A DNA stretch of 64,000 nucleotides, from the NCBI RefSeq assembly GCF_025979705.1, contig NZ_CP110136.1, positions 3,906,001 to 3,970,000 of the forward strand. The letters run 5' to 3'. Below the pieces are notes generated by a model, which saw only the letters and a list, made by a program, of their open reading frames with translations, was not told the origin of the DNA and made no database searches. Below, piece after piece: positions 53,919 to 64,000 of this stretch. Every line of letters starts with the position of its first letter. The stretch's first letter is position 1. The translations under genes and the position numbers were made by a program. The DNA is from Hymenobacter sp. YIM 151858-1. Its GTDB lineage: Bacteria > Bacteroidota > Bacteroidia > Cytophagales > Hymenobacteraceae.

Positions 53919-54598
53919 GCGCCCTGGCCGCTGCCTTTGGTGGCACCAACCTGGGGCGGCTGGTGGCTAGTGTTTCGGCGCCAGCAGCAACCGCTGAGCC
54001 CGAGGTGAAGCCCGCGCCCGCCCGCCCGCTGCAGCCCTCGGGGCGCTGGAGCGAGGCCGAACTCATCGATGCCTGCCTCGACGGCAGCCGCGTGGCCCAA
54101 AAGGAGCTGTACACCCGCTACGCCAGCCGCATGCTGGCCGTGTGTGCCCGCTACTCCCAAACTACCTTCGAGGCCGAAGACGTGCTGCAGGAGGGGTTTG
54201 TAACCGTGTTCAGCAACCTGCGCCACTTCCGGCGCGAGTGTCCGCTCGAGTTCTGGGTGCGGCGCATCATGATTAACGCTGCGCTGCGGCAGCACCGCCG
54301 CAACGCGCCCATGCTGGCCGTAACCGAAAGCGAATACCCCGAAGCCATAGCCGACGAGGAGCTCATCCTGTCGAACTATTCCTTCGACGAATTACTCAAG
54401 ATGATTCAGGAACTGGCCCCGCGCTACCGCATGGTGTTCAACCTGTTTGCCATCGAAGGCTACGGCCACAAAGAAATTGGCGATATGCTCGGCATATCGG
54501 AGGGTACCAGCAAATCGCAGTACTCCCGCGCCCGTGCTATTCTCAAAGCCAAGCTCGAACGTCTCGACCAACGTTGCAATGACACCCGTTTCCAATAA
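53915..54598 (+). CDS. ECF-type RNA polymerase sigma-70 factor
   Basis: A 227-residue sigma factor. A non-conserved Ala/Pro-rich N-terminus (1-45) precedes region 2 (YTRYASRMLAVCARYSQTTF, EAEDVLQEGFVTVFSNLRHF, about residues 68-107) and the DNA-binding stretch ECPLEFWVRRIMINAALRQH. Region 4 (about 165-220) reads LAPRYRMVFNLFAIEGYGHK and EIGDMLGISEGTSKSQYSRA, with the helix-turn-helix. It lacks region 3, as expected for group 4. Its 3' end overlaps the next gene by 20 nt, so the membrane protein there is the likely partner. The target promoters are unknown. Confidence 0.93.
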   Translation: MSALAAAFGGTNLGRLVASVSAPAATAEPEVKPAPARPLQPSGRWSEAELIDACLDGSRVAQKELYTRYASRMLAVCARYSQTTFEAEDVLQEGFVTVFSNLRHFRRECPLEFWVRRIMINAALRQHRRNAPMLAVTESEYPEAIADEELILSNYSFDELLKMIQELAPRYRMVFNLFAIEGYGHKEIGDMLGISEGTSKSQYSRARAILKAKLERLDQRCNDTRFQ

Positions 54599-56153
54599 TA
54601 ACGACCACCAACAGCCGACCGGCAGCCTGGAGGACTTGTTCCGCCAGCGGTTTGCCGAGGCCGAGCTAACGCCCCGCGCCGCCGTGTGGGAGCAGCTCGA
54701 CCACGATTTGCTGGTGCGCGAAAACCAAGGCTACCGCAAGCGCCTGCTGGGCTACCGGCGCGCCGCCGCGGCGGCCGCCGTGCTGGCCGCATTGGGCCTG
54801 GGCGGCTGGTTTACCCAGCAAGGCATTCAGTTCAATACCTCATCGAGCAACGCCACCGCCACGGTATTCACGCCCGATGGCCGCCAAGGCCTGGCCAGTG
54901 CCTCTGTTGCCAGCCCCGATAACCACCTAGGCGCCGCCGGGCAGGCAGCCGAAGCCAGCGCCGGCAACCCGCGCCGCGCCCTAGGTGCCGCTACGGCTGC
55001 CAACACTCCGGCAGCAGGCAGCAACCCAGGCGGTAGCATTGCCTCTCAGCCGGCCCCGGCAACGCACGGGGCCACGGCCTTGCTGGCCGATGGCTCTGGC
55101 AGCCGCAGTGCTGCAGGCCGTGCGTTGGCAGCCATTAAGCAAACCTTTGGCGGCTCGGCAGCGGGCAGACTGCAGCGGCCCGGCATGTTCCGGCCGCGCG
55201 GTGCCAACCCGGTTACCGGTAGCCGCACGGCTATTGCCCAAGCCCAGGCACCGGCTGGCGGCAACGGCGGCCACTACGCAGCCAGCGAAGTGCAGCCCGT
55301 AGCCGCCCAACTGCGCCCCGCCAGCTTTGCCGGCAACCTGCTGAACCCCGATTCAGTGAAACGCGCTTTGCTGAGCGCGCCGCTGCAGCAGGCCGTAGCC
55401 CAAACCGCCACGCGCCCTGCCCGCGAGGAAAACGAGAAAGAAACCAGCCGCCCCAACCGCTGGCGGTGGCGCGGCGGCTACGCGGCCGAGCGCTTCGTAC
55501 CCAACGTAAGTAGCCCCACCGGCGAAGGCCTGGCCCTGCGCGCCGCCGACCCCACCACCAACTTTATGGCCCCGCCGCCCGCGCCCACCAAGCTGCAGCC
55601 GGGCCTGGCCCAGCGCGGCCACCTAGGCGGCGCCATCAGCCTGGGTAAAAAGCGCTGGACGCTGCTTACCGGCGTGGAGCTGACCAGCATTTCGGGTGAA
55701 ACCATGCGCGAGACGCCGCGGCAGTACCAGTCGTACTACCCCGGTACCGGCCCGGCCAGCCAAACGCAGCAAGAAGGCCGCTACCGCATGACCACCGCCG
55801 GCGTGCCCGTGCAGCTGCGCTACGAGGGCCGCAAGCCCGGCGTATCGGTGTATGCGGCGGTGGGTGCGGCCGTAAACGTGCTGCTGCGCACCCGCACCAC
55901 CGTAGGCGACCAGGCCGCCAGCAACGACGGCGCCTACCGCCGGTTGCTTACCGCGGCCCGCGGCAGCGCCGGCCTGCGCTACGCCCCCGCCGGTGGCAAC
56001 TGGCAGGTGTTCCTGGGGCCGGAAGCCGAAGCCGGCCTGAGCACCCTCAACAGCAACCCGGCCGGCCAGTGGGGCGAGCGTACGCGGCCTTATGCGGTTG
56101 GCTTGTCGGCCAGCGTGGAGTTTGGCGGCGGCAAAGTAGCTTTACAACCCTAG
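54579..56153 (+). CDS. One-TM membrane protein with C-terminal barrel-like region, coupled to the sigma factor
   Basis: The ATG at 54579 (MTPVSNNNDHQQPTGSLEDL) lies inside the sigma-factor gene. The product has 524 residues. Residues 18-50 (LEDLFRQRFAEAELTPRAAV) look like a short cytoplasmic segment of an anti-sigma type. One transmembrane helix lies near 65-85 (RAAAAAAVLAALGLGGWF). A long Ala/Gly/Pro-rich region (about 90-330) leads to a strand-rich end (LGGAISLGKKRWTLLTGVEL, GVPVQLRYEGRKPGVSVYAA, LSASVEFGGGKVALQP). Comparable Bacteroidota genes follow ECF sigma genes. An anti-sigma role for the N-terminus is inferred from position and overlap, not from a recognised domain. Confidence 0.7.
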   Translation: MTPVSNNNDHQQPTGSLEDLFRQRFAEAELTPRAAVWEQLDHDLLVRENQGYRKRLLGYRRAAAAAAVLAALGLGGWFTQQGIQFNTSSSNATATVFTPDGRQGLASASVASPDNHLGAAGQAAEASAGNPRRALGAATAANTPAAGSNPGGSIASQPAPATHGATALLADGSGSRSAAGRALAAIKQTFGGSAAGRLQRPGMFRPRGANPVTGSRTAIAQAQAPAGGNGGHYAASEVQPVAAQLRPASFAGNLLNPDSVKRALLSAPLQQAVAQTATRPAREENEKETSRPNRWRWRGGYAAERFVPNVSSPTGEGLALRAADPTTNFMAPPPAPTKLQPGLAQRGHLGGAISLGKKRWTLLTGVELTSISGETMRETPRQYQSYYPGTGPASQTQQEGRYRMTTAGVPVQLRYEGRKPGVSVYAAVGAAVNVLLRTRTTVGDQAASNDGAYRRLLTAARGSAGLRYAPAGGNWQVFLGPEAEAGLSTLNSNPAGQWGERTRPYAVGLSASVEFGGGKVALQP

Positions 56154-56178
56154 TTCCCTACCATTCACTCACCCAAGC

Positions 56179-56214
56179 AAAACCCCGCAGCCGGTTGCCG
56201 GTTGTGGGGTTTTC
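56179..56214 (+). terminator. Terminator after the sigma-factor/membrane-protein unit
   Basis: The stem AAAACCCCGCAGCCGG (56179-56194) pairs with 56198-56213, with two G-U pairs, and is followed by TTTCTTTTG. Confidence 0.8.
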
Positions 56215-56292
56215 TTTTGCCTCTTCGGAAACCTCAAGAGGCGCGCTGCAGTTAAGAAGGGTTATCTTTCCCGCTCTCCGAAACCCCTCCGC

Positions 56293-58332
<2,040 letters not shown>

Positions 58333-58360
58333 CCGCACCTGCCCTAGGTGCCATTGCCTA

Positions 58361-58393
58361 AAACGCCAGCCCGGAGCTACCGGGCTGGCGTTT
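58361..58393 (+). terminator. Terminator of uvrB
   Basis: A 14-bp stem (58361-58374 with 58380-58393) is followed by TTTGTTTTGG, about 30 nt after the uvrB stop. It is followed by AT-rich TATATATATT. Confidence 0.85.
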
Positions 58394-58465
58394 GTTTTGG
58401 TATATATATTGTGCGTGCTATACAAATGGCGGGCTCAGCCCGCGCCGCACCCCCATACTGCCCTT

Positions 58466-58825
58466 ATGCGTTTCCTGCTACCGTTGATGCTTGGCGGCCT
58501 GTTTTCGGCTTTTTCGGCTGAGGCGCAAGTGCCTGCCCCGGCCGAAGCACCTGCTGCCGCGCCCGCCTACCAGTTTATGCACGTGCGCTACCGCGGCAAT
58601 TCCCTTTTCTTCTCGCCGGCTTACCAGGGCAAGGAGTGGATGCGGGTAACGGATTACCTCGATCAACGCTTTCAGATAATCGACCGCAAGCAACTGGGCT
58701 GGGAAGCCATGAGCCGCCTGCTAAACAATCTTTCGGCTGAGCAGTGGGAGCTGGTGAGCGTGCTGCCCGACAAAGAGGACGGCGACACGGTCGGCGCTAT
58801 TTACCTGCTCCGCAAACCGCGCTAG
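58466..58825 (+). CDS. Small secreted protein, first of three paralogues (DUF4177-like)
   Basis: The ATG at 58466 (MRFLLPLMLGGLFSAFSAEA) gives 119 residues with a signal peptide and an Ala/Pro-rich linker. The mature part reads YQFMHVRYRGNSLFFSPA, then WMRVTDYLDQRFQIIDRKQL, LGWEAMSRLLNNLSAEQWEL and ends GAIYLLRKPR. The pattern of a start strand with YQ.M, a helix and W(E)L/V followed by a final R-K-x strand resembles DUF4177 and is shared with the next two genes. No enzymatic motif is visible. Function is unknown. Confidence 0.65.
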   Translation: MRFLLPLMLGGLFSAFSAEAQVPAPAEAPAAAPAYQFMHVRYRGNSLFFSPAYQGKEWMRVTDYLDQRFQIIDRKQLGWEAMSRLLNNLSAEQWELVSVLPDKEDGDTVGAIYLLRKPR

Positions 58826-58894
58826 GTGCCGCCGCAGCAAATAAGCCCGAGGCGTGATATGTTGCGGGCGGTTATTCACTTATCAACGTACCCC

Positions 58895-59407
58895 ATGCAC
58901 CTTATCACTCGTTGTTTGCTGGCCGTGCTGCTGGCTACGGGCCTTACGGTGGCCTTGCCAGCCTGTGCGCAGGCCCGCTACCAGTACATGCACATTTTTT
59001 ACTACGGCGGCCAAAAAGCAATGCCGAACACGCCCGCGGTGGTTTTTTCGCCCGAGCTGAACGGGGAGAAAACCCTGCGCATCAAAGAGCCCGAGCTGCT
59101 GGCCAAGTACTACGCGCAGCTGCTGAACCCCACCCCGGGCGCCGGCACCACCACCGAAACGAGCCCGGAAGGCATAACCATTACCGAACCCGACGGCACC
59201 ACCCGCCGGCTGACGCACCAGCAGGCCCGGCAGGAAGAACGGCAAAACAACCAGCGCATGCTGGATGCCATGAAGCAGCGTGAGGAGCTGATGCGCGACG
59301 CCCTGACGGCGGCCGTAAACAAAGCCGCGGCCGCCGGTTGGGAGGTGTGCCAGGTGGCCGGCGGGCCCGATGGCAACCTGGTGTACCTGCTTCGCAAGCC
59401 GCGCTAA
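58895..59407 (+). CDS. Small secreted protein, second of three paralogues
   Basis: The ATG at 58895 (MHLITRCLLAVLLATGLTVA) gives 170 residues. The signal peptide ends near ALPACAQA, and a lipobox is possible (LPAC). The mature part reads RYQYMHIFYYGGQKAMPN, VVFSPELNGEKTLRIKEPEL and a linker with many charged residues (HQQARQEERQNNQRMLDAMK). The last part is AAAAGWEVCQVAGGPDGN and YLLRKPR. The YQYMH start and GWE...YLLRKPR end match the neighbours. The inserted charged helix (about residues 90-140) is unique to this copy. Expression and partner are unknown. Confidence 0.65.
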   Translation: MHLITRCLLAVLLATGLTVALPACAQARYQYMHIFYYGGQKAMPNTPAVVFSPELNGEKTLRIKEPELLAKYYAQLLNPTPGAGTTTETSPEGITITEPDGTTRRLTHQQARQEERQNNQRMLDAMKQREELMRDALTAAVNKAAAAGWEVCQVAGGPDGNLVYLLRKPR

Positions 59408-59507
59408 TCCCCGGCGGCGCCCTAGGTGGCGGCCGGCCCGCAGGCTTTGGGCAAGCGCCGGGGGCGCCGTAGCTTTGACCACTCTCAACCACACAGCCAC
59501 CATTACC

Positions 59508-59918
59508 ATGCGCAACCTACGCTTACGCCTCCTGCTGCCCCTGCTGCTTTTGCTGATGCTGCCCTTGCTGCCGCAGCGCGCCGTGGCCCAAAGCAAGCCC
59601 GCCGGCGGGTACCAGTACATGCAAATGACCACCATCGAGTCCATCGTGGCCGGTGGGCTGGGCCGTTCGCGGGTGCTGTTCACGCCCGAGTTCAAAGGCA
59701 CCAAAGAAGCCCAGATGGAAAACCTGTTTAGCCTCACGGGCATCAACATTGCCAACGTGCGCACGAACGAAGAAACCATCCTGCGCTACCTCAGCGAAGC
59801 CACCGCCGATGGCTGGGAGCTGTTTCAGGTAACGCCGCTCACGCAAACCCTGCAAAACGCCGGCTCCACCGGTCAGGGTATTTTCCTGACGCGCTACACC
59901 TTCCGCAAAGCGAAGTAA
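59508..59918 (+). CDS. Small secreted protein, third of three paralogues
   Basis: The ATG at 59508 (MRNLRLRLLLPLLLLLMLPL) gives 136 residues with a very hydrophobic signal peptide ending AVAQS. The mature part is GGYQYMQMTTIESIVAGG, LFTPEFKGTKEAQMENLFSL, NIANVRTNEETILRYLSEAT, ADGWELFQVTPLTQTLQN and GIFLTRYTFRKAK. It shares the YQYM start, central helix, GWEL and final R-K element with the two genes upstream. All three are on one strand with gaps of about 70-100 nt, the usual result of tandem duplication. A long hairpin ends the unit. Confidence 0.65.
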   Translation: MRNLRLRLLLPLLLLLMLPLLPQRAVAQSKPAGGYQYMQMTTIESIVAGGLGRSRVLFTPEFKGTKEAQMENLFSLTGINIANVRTNEETILRYLSEATADGWELFQVTPLTQTLQNAGSTGQGIFLTRYTFRKAK

Positions 59919-59934
59919 CCGCCGGTTGATTTTG

Positions 59935-59986
59935 CCCCCAAACGCCAACGCCCTAGGTGCTTACCTAGGGCGTTGGCGTTTGGGGG
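59935..59986. terminator. 24-bp perfect hairpin between convergent genes
   Basis: Arms 59935-59958 and 59963-59986 are exactly complementary; both arms carry CCTAGG next to the 4-nt loop. It separates the third small secreted protein gene from the large T9SS cargo gene. Confidence 0.85.
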
Positions 59987-59999
59987 AGGCAGCCGAAGC

Positions 60000-62900
60000 T
60001 TAGTAACGCGTGAGGCGCTTGAGCACGCGGCCGCGCGCTGTTTGCAGCACCAGCAGATACAGGCCCGGGCGCTGGGCGGCCAGGTTTAGCTCCAGCGCCG
60101 GCGTGGTTTCGTGGCCGAGTTGCCGGCTGAGCACCAGCGCCCCCACGGCGTTGTACACGCGCAGCTCGCCCAGGTCGAAATCGGCGCGGTGCCAGTCGAG
60201 GGTGGCGGTGCCGTGCGTGGGGTTGGGGTACAGGGCAATGGCTTCGTCGGGGCTGAGGGCCCGCACCTCGAAGGCGGGGCTGGCGTTGCTGCGCCCGCCG
60301 CTGCCGCCCACCACAAACGCCCCCGTGCGGGCCCCTCGCGGCACCTGTACTACCAGCGTACCGGGCGTGCTGGCTACCACCGGCGCCGCCAATTGGCCCA
60401 GCCACACAGTGTCGGGTTGGGCATCGGCGCGCAGGTGCCGGGCCGTTAGCGTAACCCGCTCGCCCACGGTGCCCTGGCGGGGCTGCACATCAGTAATGAG
60501 CGGGGCCGGCACAAATACGAAGCTGGCCGCCGAAGTGGCCGTACCACCCGGCGTTTCAACCCGCACCGGGCCCGATTGCGCCCCGCCAGGCACGCGCACC
60601 TGCAGGCTGGCGGGGCTGGCTTGCAGCACGCTGGCCGCGGCCCCGCCCACGTACACCCGCGTGCGGCCGGCCGGGGCAAAGTTGCTGCCGCTAAGCGTGA
60701 GTACGTCGCCGGCTCTGCCCTTGCCTGGCCCCACGGCGTCAATGGTGGGCGGGTACCATACCGCAAAGGGCTGCGCGCTGCTGGCGGTGCCACCCAGCGT
60801 GCCCAGGCGTACCACGCTTTGGTGCGGGGCGCCGGCGGGCACCACCACCCGCAGCTCGGTGGCCGAGGCCTGCTGCACCATGGCTGGCACGCCCCCAAAC
60901 CACACCGTATCGAGGGCGGCAAGGGGGGCAAAGTGCGCGCCCGCAAGGGTTACCAGCGCGCCGGGCTGGCCCTCGGGCGGTGCCACGCTCGTAATGGTGG
61001 GCGGCTGATACACCACAAAGCTTTGGGCGCTGAGGCCCTGGCCATCGGGGGTGGTTACGGCCACGGGCGCCGTTTGGGCGCCGGCCGGCACGCGCACCGT
61101 AAGGCTGGTGGCGCTGGCGCTCAGCACCACGGCGGGCGTGCTGCCAAAGTGCACCTGGTTGGCGGCCGGCGTGGGGGCAAAACGCTCGCCCGCCAGCGTT
61201 ACCACCGTGCCGGCTTTGCCCTGCGCCGGCGTCACGGCCAGCACCGCCGGCGCGGCCACCACGGCCGGGTAGGCCAGCGCTACCGCGGGCTCCGGCACCA
61301 GCGGCACGTCAAAAATGCGGTTGGTGGTGGTGTTGGTGCGCACCGGCGGGTTGTAGTCGAAGTAAATGTCGGCGAAGTTCTCCACCAGGGTTTTGGGGGC
61401 GAGGCCGGCGCGGGGCTGCACCTCAAACTCCACAAAACCGTTGCTGCCGGGCTCGTCGCGCTGGGCGGGCGGCAGGCTTAGGTTGGCCAGCGTAAACGTG
61501 AGCACCGGCCGGCCGTGGCCGCTCAGGCGCCAGCGGTAAGGGTGCGAGGCTCCGGTTACGCGCAGGGTGCTCAGGTCGAGGTCGGCACCTAGGGTATCTA
61601 CCACCTCCACGCGGTAAGCGTCGTCGGTGCCGGTGTTCTGAAAGCGCACGCGGTAACGCAGCGGCGTGTTGGTGGGCGTGTAGTGCTGGGCCGTTACCCC
61701 CGTCGGGAATACCAGCTTGTCGTTGGGGTCGAAGGAGTCGAGAATGGGCAGGCAGCTTTCGGCCACCTCGGGGCCGGGGTCGTTGGGCGGCAGGCTGTGC
61801 ATGGCCTCGTTGGGCTGGCCCGGGGTGCTCAGGCCGCGCAGCTCCACGGTGGCGCTGGCCACGCGCTGCGTAGGGTGCCCGGCGGGCTGATCGGCTTCCA
61901 GGCGCACCACCGGCCGGCTGGCCGGCACCCGCAGCACCAGCGAGTCGCGGGCACCTAGGCGGTAGCGGTGCTGCAAAGCCAGCGCCCCGTTCTGAAACAC
62001 CCGGAAGCTTAGGCTATCGGGCATAGCGCCCGGGCCGGCGTTGCGCAGCACAAAGCGCGCCGTGTTGCCGGCTTGCACCTGCCCCGTAATGGCTACCGAG
62101 GCTTTAACCCAATTGGGCGGGGCCGGGTAGGTGTTGGCTGGCGTAATCCAGGCGCGGGTGCACACCGTGCGGCCGCGCACCTCGGGGTTGTTGCAAGCCA
62201 CCGAGTCTTGGATAACGATGCTGCCGCCCGCGTTGGCGGGCAGCGTACCTAGGGCAAACACGTAGCGGCCGGCTGCGTCGCGGGTGTAGGGCGCGCTGGC
62301 CCGTACCAGCACTACCTCGGGCGGCAGCGCCACCGTTACGGCCGCGTTGGGCGCGGCGGCAAAGCCGCTGTTGGCGTAGCTTACGGTGGTGGTGTTGCGG
62401 AAGCAGCGCCGGCGCCGGTCGGAGGCTACCTCCACGCGCAAGTAAGGCGCCGTGCTCACGTGGTGCGCAAAGTTGATACCGCTCGTGGCGTTGCCGTAGC
62501 TGCGGAACACCACGGGCGTCTGCGGGGCGCAGGGCAGGGGCGTAATGGTGCGGCCCACCTCGCCCACGGGCAGCAGCGGGCGCACGGTGTAGCGGCCCGT
62601 ATCCACGGCCATAAAATAGTGGCCGCTTTCGTCGGTGAGGCCGTAGTAGTCGCCGGGCTCGGCCACCACGGCAATGCCCGGCAAGGGCTCCTCGCCGGCG
62701 TCGAACACGCAATTGTTGTTGGCGTCGTAGTACAATTGGCCCGAGAGCAGGTTGTGCGGCGGGCGCTGGCCCGCCGCGTAAAAGCGCACCACGTCGTTGG
62801 CGTAGATCATGGAGAGCAGGCGGCTACCGTCGCGCGATACCGATACGCGGCTGCCGTACGCGGGCATGGGCCGCTCGGCGCTGCCGTCGGCGGCATAAAT

Positions 62901-64000
62901 AATGCCCCCGTGCACCGAGCTGACGAGGTACACGTTGCCGCGGCCGTCCACGTCGAGGTCGGCCTCGCACACGGTTACGGTGGGGTTGCCGGGCCAGGGG
63001 TACGAGGGACCGTACTGCTTCAGCAACCGCCCCGCGGGGTCGAACTTCTGCACCCGGCGGCCGTCGTAGTCGGCTACGTACACGTTGCCGCGCAAATCAA
63101 CCGCTACCGCCTTGGGCGCCAGCACCTGCCCGTTGCCGGTGCCCCGCGTGGCAATGGTGCCCAGGGGCAGGCCCTGGGCGCTGAGCTTGCGCACCGTGCC
63201 GCCGTAGTAGTCGGCAATGTACAGGTTACCGGCAGCGTCGACGGCCAGGCCCGAAAAGCGTACATAGCCCCCGCCCGGCCCAAACGAAGTGATTTTGGAG
63301 ACAAAGCGGCCCCGGGCGTCGAACTTCTGCAGCCTGGATTGCGAATCGGAGGTTTCGAGCACGTAGATGTTGCCGAGCGCATCTACGGCAAAGCCGCCGA
63401 TGTATTGGCTGAACTGCCCGTCGCCGGTGCCTTGGCTGCCGAACTCCAGCACCAGCTCGCCGGCGGCGTTGTACTTGCGCACTTTGCCCCCGAATTCCTC
63501 TACGATGTACACGTTGCCGCTTTCGTCTTGCCGCACGTGCGAGTAGCGCGCGAGGTTGCCCCAGCGCCGCACCACGCGGCCGTCGGCCTCCAGCTGGTAA
63601 AGGTGGTCGGAGAGCACCTGGTGGGTAAACACGGTGGCGTACATGCGGCCGCCCCGGCCGCGCGCCAGCGCCGTGCGCGTGCTGCTCGTGAAATCGTAGG
63701 GCCCGGCCAGCGCCGTGAGGTACTGGCCCGTGGCGCTGAAGCGCATGGCCTGCATCTGCGAGCCGCTTACCACCAGCTCGCCCCGGGCCGTTACCAGCAA
63801 GTGGCTGGTGCGGTAGTAGCTCACCCACGGGCTGCCGCTCGGCGCGCCCAGCGGAAACTCGCTGAGCAGCTGGCCCGTAGCGGCCGACAGCTTGATGATG
63901 GCAAAATCCTGCCGCAGCACGTACAGCGCGCCGCTGGCGTCCACGTCTACATCGGTCAGGCCGCCGTTGTAGGGCAGGTTGGCGGCTTTGTATGCGAAGC
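60000..64000 (-). CDS. Very large T9SS cargo protein with NHL repeats and IPT/TIG domains, partial
   Basis: The gene's 5' end is beyond the right edge: the frame stays open through 64000, so the GTG near 63944 is not the true start. More than 1330 residues are visible. N-terminal NHL/SMP-type propeller repeats (GGFAVDALGNIYVLETSDSQ, AVDAAGNLYIADYYGGTVRK, DLRGNVYVADYDGRRVQKFD) run to about 330 residues. An SdrD-B-like module (YYDANNNCVFDAGEEPLPGI) follows. Next comes a conserved DPNDKLVFPTGV domain with VENFADIYFDYNPPVRTNT. Four IPT/TIG modules follow (GKAGTVVTLAGERFAP and similar). A type-A sorting tail (LYPNPTHGTATLDW, GLYLLVLQTARGRV) ends the protein. It should be exported to the cell surface by the T9SS. 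Confidence 0.85.
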   Translation of the reverse strand, partial: FAYKAANLPYNGGLTDVDVDASGALYVLRQDFAIIKLSAATGQLLSEFPLGAPSGSPWVSYYRTSHLLVTARGELVVSGSQMQAMRFSATGQYLTALAGPYDFTSSTRTALARGRGGRMYATVFTHQVLSDHLYQLEADGRVVRRWGNLARYSHVRQDESGNVYIVEEFGGKVRKYNAAGELVLEFGSQGTGDGQFSQYIGGFAVDALGNIYVLETSDSQSRLQKFDARGRFVSKITSFGPGGGYVRFSGLAVDAAGNLYIADYYGGTVRKLSAQGLPLGTIATRGTGNGQVLAPKAVAVDLRGNVYVADYDGRRVQKFDPAGRLLKQYGPSYPWPGNPTVTVCEADLDVDGRGNVYLVSSVHGGIIYAADGSAERPMPAYGSRVSVSRDGSRLLSMIYANDVVRFYAAGQRPPHNLLSGQLYYDANNNCVFDAGEEPLPGIAVVAEPGDYYGLTDESGHYFMAVDTGRYTVRPLLPVGEVGRTITPLPCAPQTPVVFRSYGNATSGINFAHHVSTAPYLRVEVASDRRRRCFRNTTTVSYANSGFAAAPNAAVTVALPPEVVLVRASAPYTRDAAGRYVFALGTLPANAGGSIVIQDSVACNNPEVRGRTVCTRAWITPANTYPAPPNWVKASVAITGQVQAGNTARFVLRNAGPGAMPDSLSFRVFQNGALALQHRYRLGARDSLVLRVPASRPVVRLEADQPAGHPTQRVASATVELRGLSTPGQPNEAMHSLPPNDPGPEVAESCLPILDSFDPNDKLVFPTGVTAQHYTPTNTPLRYRVRFQNTGTDDAYRVEVVDTLGADLDLSTLRVTGASHPYRWRLSGHGRPVLTFTLANLSLPPAQRDEPGSNGFVEFEVQPRAGLAPKTLVENFADIYFDYNPPVRTNTTTNRIFDVPLVPEPAVALAYPAVVAAPAVLAVTPAQGKAGTVVTLAGERFAPTPAANQVHFGSTPAVVLSASATSLTVRVPAGAQTAPVAVTTPDGQGLSAQSFVVYQPPTITSVAPPEGQPGALVTLAGAHFAPLAALDTVWFGGVPAMVQQASATELRVVVPAGAPHQSVVRLGTLGGTASSAQPFAVWYPPTIDAVGPGKGRAGDVLTLSGSNFAPAGRTRVYVGGAAASVLQASPASLQVRVPGGAQSGPVRVETPGGTATSAASFVFVPAPLITDVQPRQGTVGERVTLTARHLRADAQPDTVWLGQLAAPVVASTPGTLVVQVPRGARTGAFVVGGSGGRSNASPAFEVRALSPDEAIALYPNPTHGTATLDWHRADFDLGELRVYNAVGALVLSRQLGHETTPALELNLAAQRPGLYLLVLQTARGRVLKRLTRY

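Overview
The window looks like chromosomal DNA of a high-GC member of the Bacteroidota, most probably Cytophagales and close to Hymenobacter. The evidence is several proteins with type IX secretion (T9SS) C-terminal domains, CarboxypepD_reg/TonB-dependent receptors, a RemB/Wzi-like outer-membrane protein, the rpsU-xerC-hpf gene order, promoters of the Bacteroidota form TTG-N20-TAnnTTTG, and little reliance on Shine-Dalgarno sites. The taxon is an inference from gene content. No rRNA, tRNA, CRISPR, phage or insertion-sequence transposase genes were seen.

Layout. 1-5.4 kb: an ABC exporter cut by the left edge, a RemB/Wzi-like barrel, and two related alpha/beta hydrolases around a small membrane protein. 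5.4-12.7 kb: a palindromic repeat element, a periplasmic protein with repeated TonB_C domains, asd, a large secreted lamin-tail protein, a 0.5 kb patch of interleaved inverted repeats, an SPW-like membrane protein and a MetA-like outer-membrane protein. 12.7-17.7 kb: a metal-handling locus with a TonB-dependent receptor, an Nramp importer (mntH) and a divergent cation-diffusion exporter. The receptor and mntH each have a DtxR/MntR-like dyad in front. 17.7-29 kb: secreted or envelope enzymes (CHU_C-type surface protein, PQQ-type sugar dehydrogenase, amidase, S9 peptidase, barrel protein, PAP2 phosphatase) and an HD-domain protein. 29-32 kb: metK convergent with rpsU-xerC-hpf. 32-38.7 kb: an acyl-CoA dehydrogenase, then an exopolysaccharide export and control module (Wza-like, Wzc kinase, CpsB/YwqE phosphatase, epimerase) in visibly AT-richer DNA. 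38.7-45.8 kb: TPR protein, phosphosulfolactate synthase, GNAT, esterase, second PQQ-type dehydrogenase, DedA and aroE. 45.9-56.2 kb: an OMP_b-brl_3 receptor, an ABC-2 transporter divergent from a LytS/LytTR two-component system, wrbA, and an ECF sigma factor overlapping a one-TM barrel protein. 56.3-60 kb: uvrB and three related small secreted proteins. 60 kb to the right edge: a very large NHL/IPT T9SS cargo protein that runs off the window.

The strongest non-genic signal is the hexamer CCTAGG, about 83 copies by hand count, both between and inside genes. Its preferred flanks are GCACCTAGGGC or the reverse complement GCCCTAGGTGC. Inside genes it is nearly always read CTA-GGN (Leu-Gly). Between genes it often sits in the stem or loop of very long perfect hairpins that separate transcription units. 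It is absent for almost 4 kb in the exopolysaccharide region. It behaves like a highly iterated palindrome comparable in style to cyanobacterial HIP1.
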